16,612 nucleotides of DNA from Lachnospiraceae bacterium UBA6452 (GTDB lineage Bacteria; Bacillota; Clostridia; Lachnospirales; Lachnospiraceae). The position numbers were made by a program, and so were the translations under genes. The notes beneath the pieces were generated by a model. The model was not told the DNA's origin. It did no database searches and saw only the letters and a list, made by a program, of their open reading frames with translations. Numbering within the stretch: position 1 is the stretch's first letter; the number at the start of each line of letters is the position of its first letter. Below, piece by piece: positions 1 through 8,709 of the stretch. Location of the stretch: NCBI GenBank assembly GCA_002441865.1, contig DJNY01000190.1, positions 10,930 to 27,541 of the forward strand, in the 5' to 3' direction.

Positions 1-1812
1 GTTACAAACAATGCACCGACTAATTCTATCGCAGACGGCTGGTCCCCGATCGCTTCCCACTGCAAGAAGATCAGACTTGCGCCGGGTGAAAGCAAGACTC
101 TTGTATTCGTACTCGGTTATGTGGAAATGCCGGTAGATCAGAAGTTTGAAGCAGACGGCAAGACGATCAACAAAGTAAAAGCACTTGCCATGATCGACCA
201 GTACAACACACCTGAAAAGGTAGCTGCCGGAATGGCAGAGCTGAAAGCTTACTGGGACCGCCTGCTTGGTATCTTAAATGTCAATACACCGGATGAAAAA
301 GTAAACCGCATGGTCAACATCTGGAACCAGTACCAGTGTATGGTAACATTCAACCTTTCCCGTTCCGCTTCCTACTTCGAATCTGGTATCGGACGTGGTA
401 TGGGCTTCCGTGATTCCAACCAGGATATTCTCGGATTTGTTCATCAGATCCCGGATCGTGCAAGAGAAAGAATCATCGATATTGCTTCTACACAGTTCCC
501 GGACGGCGGATGCTATCACCAGTATCAGCCGCTGACAAAGAAGGGTAACGCCGACATCGGCGGCGACTTCTCCGATGATCCGTTATGGCTGATCCTTTCC
601 GTTGCAGCATATATTAAGGAAACAGGCGACTGGACAATCCTGGACGAAATGGTTCCTTATGATAATGATATGTCTATTGCACAGACAATGCTGGAGCACT
701 TAAAAGTTTCCTTCTACCACATTGTAGACAACTTAGGACCTCATGGTCTTCCGCTTGCAATGCGTGCTGACTGGAATGACTGTATCAACCTTTCCTGCTT
801 CTCCGATACACCGGGTGAAAGCTTCCAGACTTATACCAATCCGAAGTTTGCTGCTGAAGGCGGTTACTCTAAGGTTGCAGAGTCTGTTATGGTTGCTACT
901 TTATTCACATATGCAGGTCCAAACTACGTTGCGATCTTAAAGCATCTTGGCAAAGACGACGAAGCTGCAAAAGCACAGGCTGAGATCGATAAGATGAAAG
1001 CCAATGTTATGGAATCCGCATGGGACGGCGACTGGTTCCTGCGTGCATATGATGCAAACGGCGAAAAGATGGGATCCAAGGAATGTGAAGAAGGCCAGAT
1101 CTTCATCGAGCCACAGGGCTTCGCTATCATGTCAGAGATCGGTAAGGATCAGGGTGCTGACCTGAAGACACTGAAAGCGATCGACGAAAGATTAAATACA
1201 AAGCATGGTCTTGTTCTGAACAACCCTGCTTATACAAAATATTATGTACAGTACGGTGAAATCTCCACATATCCGGGCGGATATAAGGAAAATGCCGGTA
1301 TCTTCACACACAACAATGCATGGATCATCTGTGCTGCTGCTTACGCAGGTCAGGGTGATCAGGCATTTAAGTATTATTCAGAAATCGCTCCTGCCTTTAC
1401 AGAAGAGACTTCAGATCTGCACAAGACTGAGCCATATGTATACGGTCAGATGATCGGTGGTAAGGATGCTGGTTCTGATATCGGACAGACCGGTAAGAAC
1501 TTCGGTCAGGGTAAGAACTCATGGCTGACAGGTACTGCTGCATGGAACATGGTTGCTATTTCCCAGTACATCCTTGGTATTTCAGCAGACTTCGATGGTC
1601 TGAAGATCGATCCGTCTATTCCTGCTGCATGGGATGGTCTTACTGCAACACGTCAGTTCCGTGGTGCTACTTATGACATCAAGGTTTCCAATCCTTCTCA
1701 TGTCAACAAGGGTATCAAGAGCGTAACAGTTGACGGAAATGCGATCGAAGGCAATGTTATTCCTGCATTCGGCGACGGAAAGACACATACAGTAGAAGTT
1801 GTTATGGGCTAA
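1..1812 (+). CDS. GH94 cellobiose phosphorylase-like protein (5' end missing)
   Basis: The frame is open from base 1, so the gene begins outside the window; the GTG at 121 is only an internal valine. The 603 residues present are the end of the N-terminal beta domain, the linker and the (alpha/alpha)6 catalytic barrel. Family members are usually about 800 residues, so roughly 200 are missing. GH94 enzymes split beta-glucosides with phosphate, giving glucose 1-phosphate plus a shortened sugar, in the cytoplasm. Landmarks are [15 protein letters not shown] (about 385-430), DDPLWLI (about 574-594), ADWND (766-780), which carries the family's general-acid aspartate, and [11 protein letters not shown] (about 1513-1545). 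The overall match is best to cellobiose phosphorylase, but specificity (cellobiose, laminaribiose, cellobionate) cannot be fixed from this part alone. The gene converges on the cardiolipin synthase gene and ends at its own terminator. Confidence 0.85.
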   Translation, partial: VTNNAPTNSIADGWSPIASHCKKIRLAPGESKTLVFVLGYVEMPVDQKFEADGKTINKVKALAMIDQYNTPEKVAAGMAELKAYWDRLLGILNVNTPDEKVNRMVNIWNQYQCMVTFNLSRSASYFESGIGRGMGFRDSNQDILGFVHQIPDRARERIIDIASTQFPDGGCYHQYQPLTKKGNADIGGDFSDDPLWLILSVAAYIKETGDWTILDEMVPYDNDMSIAQTMLEHLKVSFYHIVDNLGPHGLPLAMRADWNDCINLSCFSDTPGESFQTYTNPKFAAEGGYSKVAESVMVATLFTYAGPNYVAILKHLGKDDEAAKAQAEIDKMKANVMESAWDGDWFLRAYDANGEKMGSKECEEGQIFIEPQGFAIMSEIGKDQGADLKTLKAIDERLNTKHGLVLNNPAYTKYYVQYGEISTYPGGYKENAGIFTHNNAWIICAAAYAGQGDQAFKYYSEIAPAFTEETSDLHKTEPYVYGQMIGGKDAGSDIGQTGKNFGQGKNSWLTGTAAWNMVAISQYILGISADFDGLKIDPSIPAAWDGLTATRQFRGATYDIKVSNPSHVNKGIKSVTVDGNAIEGNVIPAFGDGKTHTVEVVMG

Positions 1813-1827
1813 TCCATTACAAGTATT

Positions 1828-1865
1828 AAGGGCTTCGGCAAATGCCGAAGCCCTTTCTTTTTCTT
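1828..1865 (+). terminator. Intrinsic terminator of the GH94 gene
   Basis: A 13-base arm (1828-1840) is perfectly complementary to 1843-1855 (core GGGCTTCGGCA). It is followed by a T-rich tail, with 1853-1865 almost all T. It lies 15 bases after the stop codon. The opposite strand has no T tract, so it is best read as a plus-strand terminator. Confidence 0.93.
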
Positions 1866-1875
1866 CATACAATTA

Positions 1876-3459
1876 TTATACCAGCGGTCCGAACAGCCGG
1901 AACACATGCCCACCGATCCGGTACCAGAGCGGCAGATCCACACAGAACTGCATATCGATCTTCTGACACTTCTTCAAGGTTTCCTGATAATCCTTTTCGA
2001 TATCCAGAATGACCGGATTCTTATAAATAAAGGTTGCACATTCAAAATGCTCATACAGACTTCTGAAATCCAGATTGATACTGCCAACCACCGCTTTCTT
2101 GTCATCCGAAACAAATTCCTTCGCATGCACAAAGCCCGGTGTATATTCGTAGATCTTTACCCCCGCTTCCAGAAGCTGTGGATAATATGTTCTGGCGATC
2201 GCAAAGATGATCTTTTTATCCGGTATATGCGGCAGGATCATTTTCACATCCACCCCTCTTCTTGCTGCATAGGTCAGTGCTGTGATCATTTCATTGTCTA
2301 TGATCAGATACGGTGTCATAATGTGCACATACTTCTTTGCCTTATACAGCATATCCAGATAGACACTCTCTGCAATATCGAGCCGGTTGATCGGATCATC
2401 ATTGTAAGGGATCACATAGCCCGGTGCCATTGGTGCGCCAAAGCGTGGCAGATACTTTTCATACTCCCCTTCTCCCGCTTCTGTCATATACCACATCTGC
2501 AAAAACATGACCGTAAAGCTTCTGACAGCCTCTCCTTCCAGTTTGACTGCCGTATCCTTCCAATGTCCGAAGCGCTTCTTTATATTCATATATTCATCCG
2601 CCAGATTGATTCCGCCGTTATATGCCACTCTGCCATCGATCACTGCGATCTTACGGTGATCACGGTTATTCTGGTGCGTGGACAAAAGCGGTTTGACCGG
2701 CGAAAACATCTTTGCCTGGATCCCTTTTTCCCGCAGCTGCTGCGGATAACGGTACGGAAGCGATACAAGTGCACACATACCATCGTACATGACGCGTACT
2801 TCCACGCCTTCTTTTACTTTCCGCTCCAGTATTTCCAGCACATGATCCCAGACTTCTCCCTGATTGATAATAAAATACTCAAGAAAAATAAAATTCTCTG
2901 CCCGCTCCAGTTCCTTTAACAGATCCTCGTACTTTTCTTCCCCTGTCGTGAAAAATGTTACGTTTGTATGATCGTAAGTCGGAAATCCGTTCTGGCTTTG
3001 TATATAGTGGCCCAGATTACGGATCCCCGTGCCTTCTTTCTTCAGTTTTTCCACCACATGATACTCTGTCCGCAGATACGGTTTTGATTCATCCTTTCTG
3101 CGGTTTAGCAGCTTCTGCAGTCCCCTGTTTCCCGGATTCAGCATGATAAACAGATAAAACCCGATCCCGAATACCGGTACAAGACAGATTGGAAGTACCC
3201 ACGCAAGCTTAAATGCCGGATTGTCCTCGCTGTTGATGATATAAATGATTGCTGCCATCCCAAGCAGATTGCTGATCGTGATCAGATCCTTGGATAGTCC
3301 CACCATCCTGAAGATTCCGACCAGACACAGTATCTGTAACAGCAAAAGCAGAACAGTGATCATAGTCCTGCCAAAGATCAGCCGGAACAGCACCTTGCCA
3401 CCACGCTGCTTTACCTTTTTTGTTTTTTGGCGGATCCGTGATATTGACTCCTGTTGCAT
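1876..3459 (-). CDS. cls: Cardiolipin synthase (phospholipase D family)
   Basis: The protein joins two phosphatidylglycerol molecules into cardiolipin plus glycerol at the cytoplasmic membrane. The 527 residues show two or three N-terminal membrane segments (about 33-52, 58-76, 84-107; the PLDc_N region), then two phospholipase D domains, each with an HKD motif: HRKIAVID at 268-275 and HAKEFVSD at 445-452, followed by GSINLDFRS. Both catalytic histidines, lysines and aspartates are present and the length is normal. I chose the ATG at 3459 because GGAGG lies 5 bases upstream; the GTG at 3471 would put that site inside the gene. It follows the BMP-family gene by 35 bases with no terminator between, so it is probably the last gene of that operon. 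It could be one of several Cls paralogues in the genome. Confidence 0.93.
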   Translation of the reverse strand: MQQESISRIRQKTKKVKQRGGKVLFRLIFGRTMITVLLLLLQILCLVGIFRMVGLSKDLITISNLLGMAAIIYIINSEDNPAFKLAWVLPICLVPVFGIGFYLFIMLNPGNRGLQKLLNRRKDESKPYLRTEYHVVEKLKKEGTGIRNLGHYIQSQNGFPTYDHTNVTFFTTGEEKYEDLLKELERAENFIFLEYFIINQGEVWDHVLEILERKVKEGVEVRVMYDGMCALVSLPYRYPQQLREKGIQAKMFSPVKPLLSTHQNNRDHRKIAVIDGRVAYNGGINLADEYMNIKKRFGHWKDTAVKLEGEAVRSFTVMFLQMWYMTEAGEGEYEKYLPRFGAPMAPGYVIPYNDDPINRLDIAESVYLDMLYKAKKYVHIMTPYLIIDNEMITALTYAARRGVDVKMILPHIPDKKIIFAIARTYYPQLLEAGVKIYEYTPGFVHAKEFVSDDKKAVVGSINLDFRSLYEHFECATFIYKNPVILDIEKDYQETLKKCQKIDMQFCVDLPLWYRIGGHVFRLFGPLV

Positions 3460-3494
3460 AAGTGCCTCCACATTCCACTCTCAGCATCATCCCG

Positions 3495-4685
3495 TCAATC
3501 TATGATCTTGATCACATCATCCAAGATATAGGAAAATGTCGGGGATGAAGATGTTTCATTTTCTATATATGGTGTATTCAGATCGATCCGTTTTGTACTA
3601 TCATATGGATCAACACCTGTCAGATTTCCTGAAAACACCTGCTTTTTACCACTGATCAGATCATTTACCGTATCTTCAACGATCTGATCGGTCTCCTTTG
3701 GCACGATTGCCTCATTGATATCCAGAATACGCACCCAGTTCTTATCCAGACCTGCCATGGCATCCTGTCCATATGTCTTGCCGTCTATGCAGTCCTCGAT
3801 CTTTTTGTCGTGTAAAAGCGCATAGATCGACTGTTCAAAATAATAGGAATAATCCGCGCAGCAGCTTACCAGGGATCTCGTTGGTGCAACATCTGTCATA
3901 CTCTGATTATAACCAACATGATAAACAGGAATGCTGCCCCCGGCATTTTCACATGCTGTTGCGGGTCCTATTGTATCGGAATGCTGTGAGATCAGGATAC
4001 AGTCCTGTCCGATCAGCTCCGTTGCCACCTGCTTTTCCATGGAATAGTTTGACCAGGTATCCGTATATTTGACAAGCATCGCCGCCTCAGGTACAACCGA
4101 TCTGACGCCCAGATAAAAAGCTGTATAGCCGGATATGACCTCTGCATACGGAAATGCCGCAACATATCCGATCTTTGCCTGCTGTGGCGTAATGATCCCG
4201 TTTTCTATCATTTCTTTTAATTTGACGCCTGCTACAACGCCGCAGACATAACGCCCCTGATAAATGGTTCCGTAGCAGTTGTGATAATTGGAAAATACCG
4301 GTTCCTGATTGGCATTATCCCCCGTAGGAACGCAGAACTGGATCTCCGGATGCTTTTCCGCCATTTCTTTCACAACCGGCCCATAACCGTAGCTTGCTGC
4401 AATGATATAATCGCATTTTTCTGCAACCAGCTCCTGCAGCGGTTCCTCGATCCGGTCTTCCGTTACATTATATTTTGTCACACATTCGATCTGATCCCCG
4501 TAAACTTCCATCACATGGTTCCTTGCCTTGATAAAGTTTTCCATATACGGCGTGATCTCATCACCGACAAAAATAAATCCTACCTTCAGATGTTTTTCCT
4601 CTGTCCGCGTGATATGATGTATGCCAGATGCCAGGATACACATAACCAGTGAGGTGATAATACATAAAGTGTATGTCCGTTTCAT
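3495..4685 (-). CDS. BMP-family (Med-like) ligand-binding protein
   Basis: This 396-residue protein has a basic start and one hydrophobic segment (residues 7-22), then a periplasmic-binding-type fold of the basic membrane protein family. Examples are KVGFIFVGDEITPYM near the start, DYIIAASYGYGP, a central KIGYVAAFPYAEVISGY stretch and VYHVGYNQSM. Studied relatives bind nucleosides for ABC importers. The cysteine at residue 16 sits in LVMC, a poor lipobox, so the protein may be anchored by an uncleaved helix rather than lipid. The ATG at 4685 was chosen because the upstream receptor gene stops at 4687 (TAA-G-ATG) and AGGAGG at about 4697-4702 lies inside that gene's end. This arrangement implies translational coupling. 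No ABC ATPase or permease of the nucleoside type is adjacent, so the usual import role is doubtful. A sensory role with the receptor is inferred. Confidence 0.85.
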   Translation of the reverse strand: MKRTYTLCIITSLVMCILASGIHHITRTEEKHLKVGFIFVGDEITPYMENFIKARNHVMEVYGDQIECVTKYNVTEDRIEEPLQELVAEKCDYIIAASYGYGPVVKEMAEKHPEIQFCVPTGDNANQEPVFSNYHNCYGTIYQGRYVCGVVAGVKLKEMIENGIITPQQAKIGYVAAFPYAEVISGYTAFYLGVRSVVPEAAMLVKYTDTWSNYSMEKQVATELIGQDCILISQHSDTIGPATACENAGGSIPVYHVGYNQSMTDVAPTRSLVSCCADYSYYFEQSIYALLHDKKIEDCIDGKTYGQDAMAGLDKNWVRILDINEAIVPKETDQIVEDTVNDLISGKKQVFSGNLTGVDPYDSTKRIDLNTPYIENETSSSPTFSYILDDVIKIID

Positions 4686-4686
4686 C

Positions 4687-7600
4687 TTACTTATCCTCCT
4701 TCGACTTTGCATACAGTTTTTCCACATCAATACTTCCGTCTTCGATCAGGGACAGTAAAATATCCACCAGTTTCGGATCAAACTGTGTTCCGCTGCAGCG
4801 TTTCAGCTCACCGATCACAAAATCAAGATCCAGTTGTTTTCGATAGACACGGTTCGCCGTCATGGCATCAAATGCATCGGCAATACCGATGATCCTTGCA
4901 TCTAACGGGATCTCTTCTCCCTTCAGGCCGGCGCAGTATCCGCTTCCGTCATACCGCTCATGATGATATAATGCACCCACGCTCACATTATCGATCATGG
5001 TGAAATCCTTCAGTATCTCACCGCCGCGCGTTACATGTGTTTTCATGATCGCATATTCTTCATCCGTCAGTCTGCCGGGTTTATTCAGGATCGCATCCGG
5101 AATACCGATCTTACCGATATCATGCAGCAGTGCCATCTGACGGAGATTTTCACATTTTTCCTTTGAATAATGCAGCCGCTTTGCGATCGCCACGGAATAC
5201 TCCGATACGCGGAAAGAATGTTCGCTTGTATTGGAATCTTTCGCATCTACCGTCCGTGCAATGGAAAGAATAGTTTCATTTCCCATCTGGATCTGCTTCC
5301 TGGCGTATTCCAGCTCATATTTCTGTTTCAGCAGTGTTCTCTGTGCCTGCGTTCTTGTAATGAACCAGGTGATCCAGATCAGTACAAGTCCCGCAATAAA
5401 GATAACATATAACCGGAACCACCAGTTCTGATACATTTCGGTTTCTTTTTCTATCGGATAGTTTGCCGATTCCACAACCCTGCCGTCCGCACCGTCCAGG
5501 ATTGCGATCCGGAACGTATAATTTCCCGGTTTCAGTTTCTGATAGGTCAGCTTGTCGAGTTCGCTCAGCAGACAGACAGACGCTTTTGTATCATAGCCCT
5601 CCAGATAAACGCTGACATACGGATCATTCATGGAATAATTCAGCACTTCCGGTTCCAGCACGATCGTATCCGCCTGTGGTGAAAGCCTGAAAGTATCCAC
5701 ACGGTCAATATCATATTTTTCGCCATCCACATAAATATAATCCAGGATCATACGATATGATTTTGCCGTCATATCCGATTGTGACATATTGACTTTTACC
5801 ACACCGCTGTCACAGCATAAATACAGTTCATCCGCTTCCCGGTACATCCATGCATTGGCAACCAGGGAAGAACGGAATCCGCGCTTTGCATTGAGCAGCA
5901 GATAGTCTGTTTTTTCATCTGCCAGCAGATCCTCTGTGTCTGCCACGTAAATACCGGCGCTGCCCAGGATCCAGCATGTTCCGTCTGTATTGCAGATCAT
6001 GTCAAAGTTATTGCTGTACGGGAAGTTCTTCAGATATTTTATCATTCCGTCCGGCGATCTGTAGCACAGCCCGTTACTGGTCACAATATAGATACCGCCA
6101 GAGACCGGATCTGTAACCATACGCAGAACCACGTTCGAGGACAATCCATCCTCTTTTCCGATATGCGCTGCGATCTTATCACCTTTGATCTGTGTGATCC
6201 CGCCACCGTCAGAACCAATGTAAAAATCAGTTCCGTCTGCCAGCAGGCAAAGTGATTTTTCATTCACAAGTCCGTTATCCGCCGAAAAGACCTGCGTGAC
6301 CTCGTTATCCGAAAGGATTGCCACGCCATAATCTCCCGCAGCCACAACCCGCCCATCCGAAAGCTCACAGATATTCCTAAACCGCATACCGGGCATTCCT
6401 TCCTCTTCCGTGAAATTCCTGATACGATAAGTACCGTTACCATTAGCAGATACTTCATATACACCCATTCCGGTTGTTGCGATCCACAGCTGATCCCGGC
6501 TGTCTGTCATGAGACATCGCACTCTTGTATTTTGCAGCAGCTGACTGATTTCATTTTCTATCCTGTTTTTTTCATCCCGGTCCAGAATGATAAGTCCATT
6601 ATCCGTCCCACAGAAAAGCAGCCCCTGCCATTTTTCCGTTGCATTGACAACAGCCGTTTCCCCGATTTCCGGGAACAGTTCCGCAAACGGAGACTGGCAC
6701 AGTTCCAGCAATCCGAGCCTTGAAGAGCTGAGCCATAAATTTCCCTGATAATCTATCAGCATATTATCAATTGAACTCGTAAATTTGCCGGTACTCAGTT
6801 TTTCATAGGCACCGTTTTCCTGTACGATGGCAACGCCTGTGTCCGAACAGACAAAAATCTCATTTTTCTCCGTCATATAAAAAGAATTGACAGACTCGAT
6901 CCCGTCCATTGTGATCGTCCGAACCAGCTTCAGCTGCTCCTTTTCCGTCTGATAGAGCAGGACGTGGTCATCTTCCGTTGCGGCAAGCAGCAGATCATCT
7001 GCAAAACAGGCTGTATGTAACGGTTTATTCTGCAGAAAGCCTTTTGGCGTCTGTGTGATTTCTCCGTCCTTCAGCCAGTAAGTCTTTCCTCTTTCTGTCA
7101 CGATCATGACATTTCCATTCCCGTCCGCCGACATATCCATGACATTTTTGATCTGCTTATAGGTTTTGGTTACCTTTACACCACTGCTTAAAGATACCTG
7201 CGAAAGTCCCTCTGTCGTTCCGATATAATAATTGCCGTTAGAATCACAGACAATACTTTTTACCGAATTGGACTGCAGCCCGTTTTCATCGTCCAGCACA
7301 TTCATCACATGCTCATTGATCAGGATCGTCACACCGTCGTCATTGGTTCCGATCCACAGTCTGCCTTCTTCATCCACATATAAACAATTGACGTTTTTAA
7401 CCGACTCAATATCCTGGAACAGCTTGAACCTGGTACCGTCATAACTGAACAGCCCCGCATAGGTACCGATCCAGAGCTTACCGTCTTTCGTCTGCGCGAT
7501 ATCATTGGCTTCTCCGGATAACAGTCCTTCCGCTTTCCCGTATTCCATCTGAATATAAGAATCATAGTCAGACGTTTCCTTTGCCTGCACATTTTCCTGC

Positions 7601-8202
7601 TGCAGAAGAGCCCCTGCCATGACGAGCAGCAGGATAAGCAGTGTATCAGCCTGTTTCCTCGCTCTCCGGAACCTGGACAGTCTGATACACAGATACACGA
7701 TCTCCACACAGAGCAGTTTATCTAAAAATTCCACACAGAACTGGCCGAGCAGATTCGCAAGATAAGCAGGAAAACCATTATCGATGCAAAGCTCTATGAC
7801 CTGATTTCCCCATACATTTCCGCTCTGCCCATCATACAATACCGTATTGAGCACAACAGCAACCGCCGTCGAAAACAATGCCAGTCCCATACCTAATGTC
7901 ATTGTCCTGAACTGGCTCTCAAACACCTTCTTCTTTGCATAACAGCCTACCACAACGCCAAGAAGTGCTCCCACAATACAATACACGGACTGCCGGTCAA
8001 CAAAAATGCCGTAAATGATGTTATTCGTAAAGCCTACGATACCACCACACACCGGTCCTGCCACATAAGCGATCAGAAAGGTGCCTATCGAATCGCACCA
8101 GATCGGTAACGTCAGTCTGTCCGCCGCCGTCCGTCCCAGCAGATCAACTGCCAGTGCGACTATCGTCCATAAAATGATCCTGTACTCTTTTTTATTTTTC
8201 AT
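4687..8202 (-). CDS. Membrane receptor: ECF-S-like domain, beta-propeller, Y_Y_Y, HD-GYP phosphodiesterase output
   Basis: The protein has 1171 residues. Residues about 8-175 are several membrane helices resembling ECF transporter S components (WCDSIGTFLIAYVAGPVCGG, then GFTNN). Residues 187-200 are another hydrophobic segment ending in VQA, like a signal peptide. About 215-830 hold repeated DGKLWIGT-type blades typical of reg_prop sensor propellers. About 840-920 resemble a Y_Y_Y domain (LEGYDTKA, LKPGNYTFRI). About 930-948 is a membrane helix, followed by a short coiled coil. About 975-1160 is an HD-GYP domain with EHSFRV, HDIGKIGIPD (H1027, D1028), THVTRGGEIL and HHERYDGSGYC. HD-GYP domains hydrolyse cyclic di-GMP. 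All expected histidine/aspartate metal ligands appear present, but the GYP proline is a cysteine. The start at 8202 has an AAGGGG site 8 bases upstream; the in-frame ATG at 8244 has none. It is the first gene of the operon with the BMP and cls genes. The ligand is unknown. Confidence 0.88.
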   Translation of the reverse strand: MKNKKEYRIILWTIVALAVDLLGRTAADRLTLPIWCDSIGTFLIAYVAGPVCGGIVGFTNNIIYGIFVDRQSVYCIVGALLGVVVGCYAKKKVFESQFRTMTLGMGLALFSTAVAVVLNTVLYDGQSGNVWGNQVIELCIDNGFPAYLANLLGQFCVEFLDKLLCVEIVYLCIRLSRFRRARKQADTLLILLLVMAGALLQQENVQAKETSDYDSYIQMEYGKAEGLLSGEANDIAQTKDGKLWIGTYAGLFSYDGTRFKLFQDIESVKNVNCLYVDEEGRLWIGTNDDGVTILINEHVMNVLDDENGLQSNSVKSIVCDSNGNYYIGTTEGLSQVSLSSGVKVTKTYKQIKNVMDMSADGNGNVMIVTERGKTYWLKDGEITQTPKGFLQNKPLHTACFADDLLLAATEDDHVLLYQTEKEQLKLVRTITMDGIESVNSFYMTEKNEIFVCSDTGVAIVQENGAYEKLSTGKFTSSIDNMLIDYQGNLWLSSSRLGLLELCQSPFAELFPEIGETAVVNATEKWQGLLFCGTDNGLIILDRDEKNRIENEISQLLQNTRVRCLMTDSRDQLWIATTGMGVYEVSANGNGTYRIRNFTEEEGMPGMRFRNICELSDGRVVAAGDYGVAILSDNEVTQVFSADNGLVNEKSLCLLADGTDFYIGSDGGGITQIKGDKIAAHIGKEDGLSSNVVLRMVTDPVSGGIYIVTSNGLCYRSPDGMIKYLKNFPYSNNFDMICNTDGTCWILGSAGIYVADTEDLLADEKTDYLLLNAKRGFRSSLVANAWMYREADELYLCCDSGVVKVNMSQSDMTAKSYRMILDYIYVDGEKYDIDRVDTFRLSPQADTIVLEPEVLNYSMNDPYVSVYLEGYDTKASVCLLSELDKLTYQKLKPGNYTFRIAILDGADGRVVESANYPIEKETEMYQNWWFRLYVIFIAGLVLIWITWFITRTQAQRTLLKQKYELEYARKQIQMGNETILSIARTVDAKDSNTSEHSFRVSEYSVAIAKRLHYSKEKCENLRQMALLHDIGKIGIPDAILNKPGRLTDEEYAIMKTHVTRGGEILKDFTMIDNVSVGALYHHERYDGSGYCAGLKGEEIPLDARIIGIADAFDAMTANRVYRKQLDLDFVIGELKRCSGTQFDPKLVDILLSLIEDGSIDVEKLYAKSKEDK

Positions 8203-8261
8203 CCGTAATCCCCTTACCACTCTTTTTCCTCTTACACAATGCATAAATCCATTTGAAATAA

Positions 8262-8290
8262 ATTATATCATACTTGGAGTCTCATGAAAA
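8262..8290 (-). promoter_or_regulatory. Sigma-A promoter of the receptor-BMP-cls operon
   Basis: On the minus strand a consensus TATAAT (8262-8267) is preceded by a 17-base spacer and TTTTCA (8285-8290, 4 of 6 matches to TTGACA). Transcription would start near 8255, about 50 bases before the chosen start codon. Nothing else is visible between this promoter and the tRNA terminator at 8418. Confidence 0.72.
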
Positions 8291-8417
8291 TATGCAGATG
8301 CAACAATAGCTCCCGTTCCTGCTCCGGAAATTCATAGCAATGCGCACAGACGAGATACCCATCTCTGCAAGCTTCCCTATGCTGCATAGAGAATGCCAAA
8401 GAAATTTTCTATACAGC

Positions 8418-8452
8418 AAAAAGAGCTTGAAATCAAATGATTCCAAGCTCTT
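8418..8452 (-). terminator. Intrinsic terminator of tRNA-Arg
   Basis: On the minus strand, a stem with GAGCTTG pairing to CAAGCTC and extending through an A/T-rich upper part with a single G-T wobble is followed by TTTTTG. It begins about 9 bases after the end of the tRNA. Confidence 0.85.
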
Positions 8453-8460
8453 CATTCAAG

Positions 8461-8534
8461 CGTGCGTGAAAGGATTCGAACCCTCGACCTTCTGGTCCGT
8501 AGCCAGACGCTCTATCCAGCTGAGCTACACGCAC
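8461..8534 (-). tRNA. tRNA-Arg (anticodon ACG)
   Basis: The 74-base sequence folds into a full cloverleaf. The acceptor stem GTGCGTG/CACGCAC is perfect, the D stem is GCTC/GAGC, and the anticodon stem TCTGG/CCAGA is perfect around loop CTACGGA with anticodon ACG (8498-8500). The T loop is TTCGAAT with a stem containing two G-T pairs. The discriminator is G and the 3' CCA is not encoded (CTTG follows). The A of ACG is normally edited to inosine by TadA, letting it read CGU, CGC and CGA. Confidence 0.96.
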
Positions 8535-8567
8535 ATATGCTTTGTTACGCCACCCGCAACATCATGT

Positions 8568-8596
8568 ATTTTATATGATTCTTCCCGTTATGTCAA
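8568..8596 (-). promoter_or_regulatory. Promoter of tRNA-Arg
   Basis: On the minus strand a perfect TTGACA (8591-8596), a 17-base spacer and TAAAAT (8568-8573, 5 of 6) lie about 34 bases upstream of the mature tRNA. This places the transcription start near 8561 and gives a leader of about 26 bases. Confidence 0.85.
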
Positions 8597-8652
8597 TACT
8601 TTATTTTGATATTTTATATTTATTTCTCATAGAAAACAATGATCCGGATATC

Positions 8653-8699
8653 ATATAGAATTCCTGCCAAAAAACATATACAAAGCAGGAATTCTATAT
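8653..8699 (-). terminator. 15-bp inverted repeat after the DUF4340 gene, possible terminator
   Basis: Arms 8653-8667 and 8685-8699 (core AGAATTCCTGC) are perfectly complementary across a 17-base loop. The repeat lies 10 bases after the stop of the DUF4340 gene, where a terminator is expected. No T tract follows the second arm on the minus strand and the loop is long, so termination is an inference from position. The rest of 8597-8709 is AT-rich with no other feature seen. Confidence 0.45.
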
Positions 8700-8709
8700 A
8701 TAATATATT

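Noticed and set aside
1906..2919. 337-codon open frame on the plus strand
   Set aside because: It lies entirely antisense to the cardiolipin synthase gene, whose HKD motifs are clear. Its His/Ile/Cys-rich composition is typical of a shadow frame, and no family is recognisable.
8203..8244. Upstream ATG at 8244 as the receptor start
   Set aside because: No SD precedes it, while AAGGGG precedes the ATG at 8202 at good spacing; the added 14 residues are basic and not family-like.
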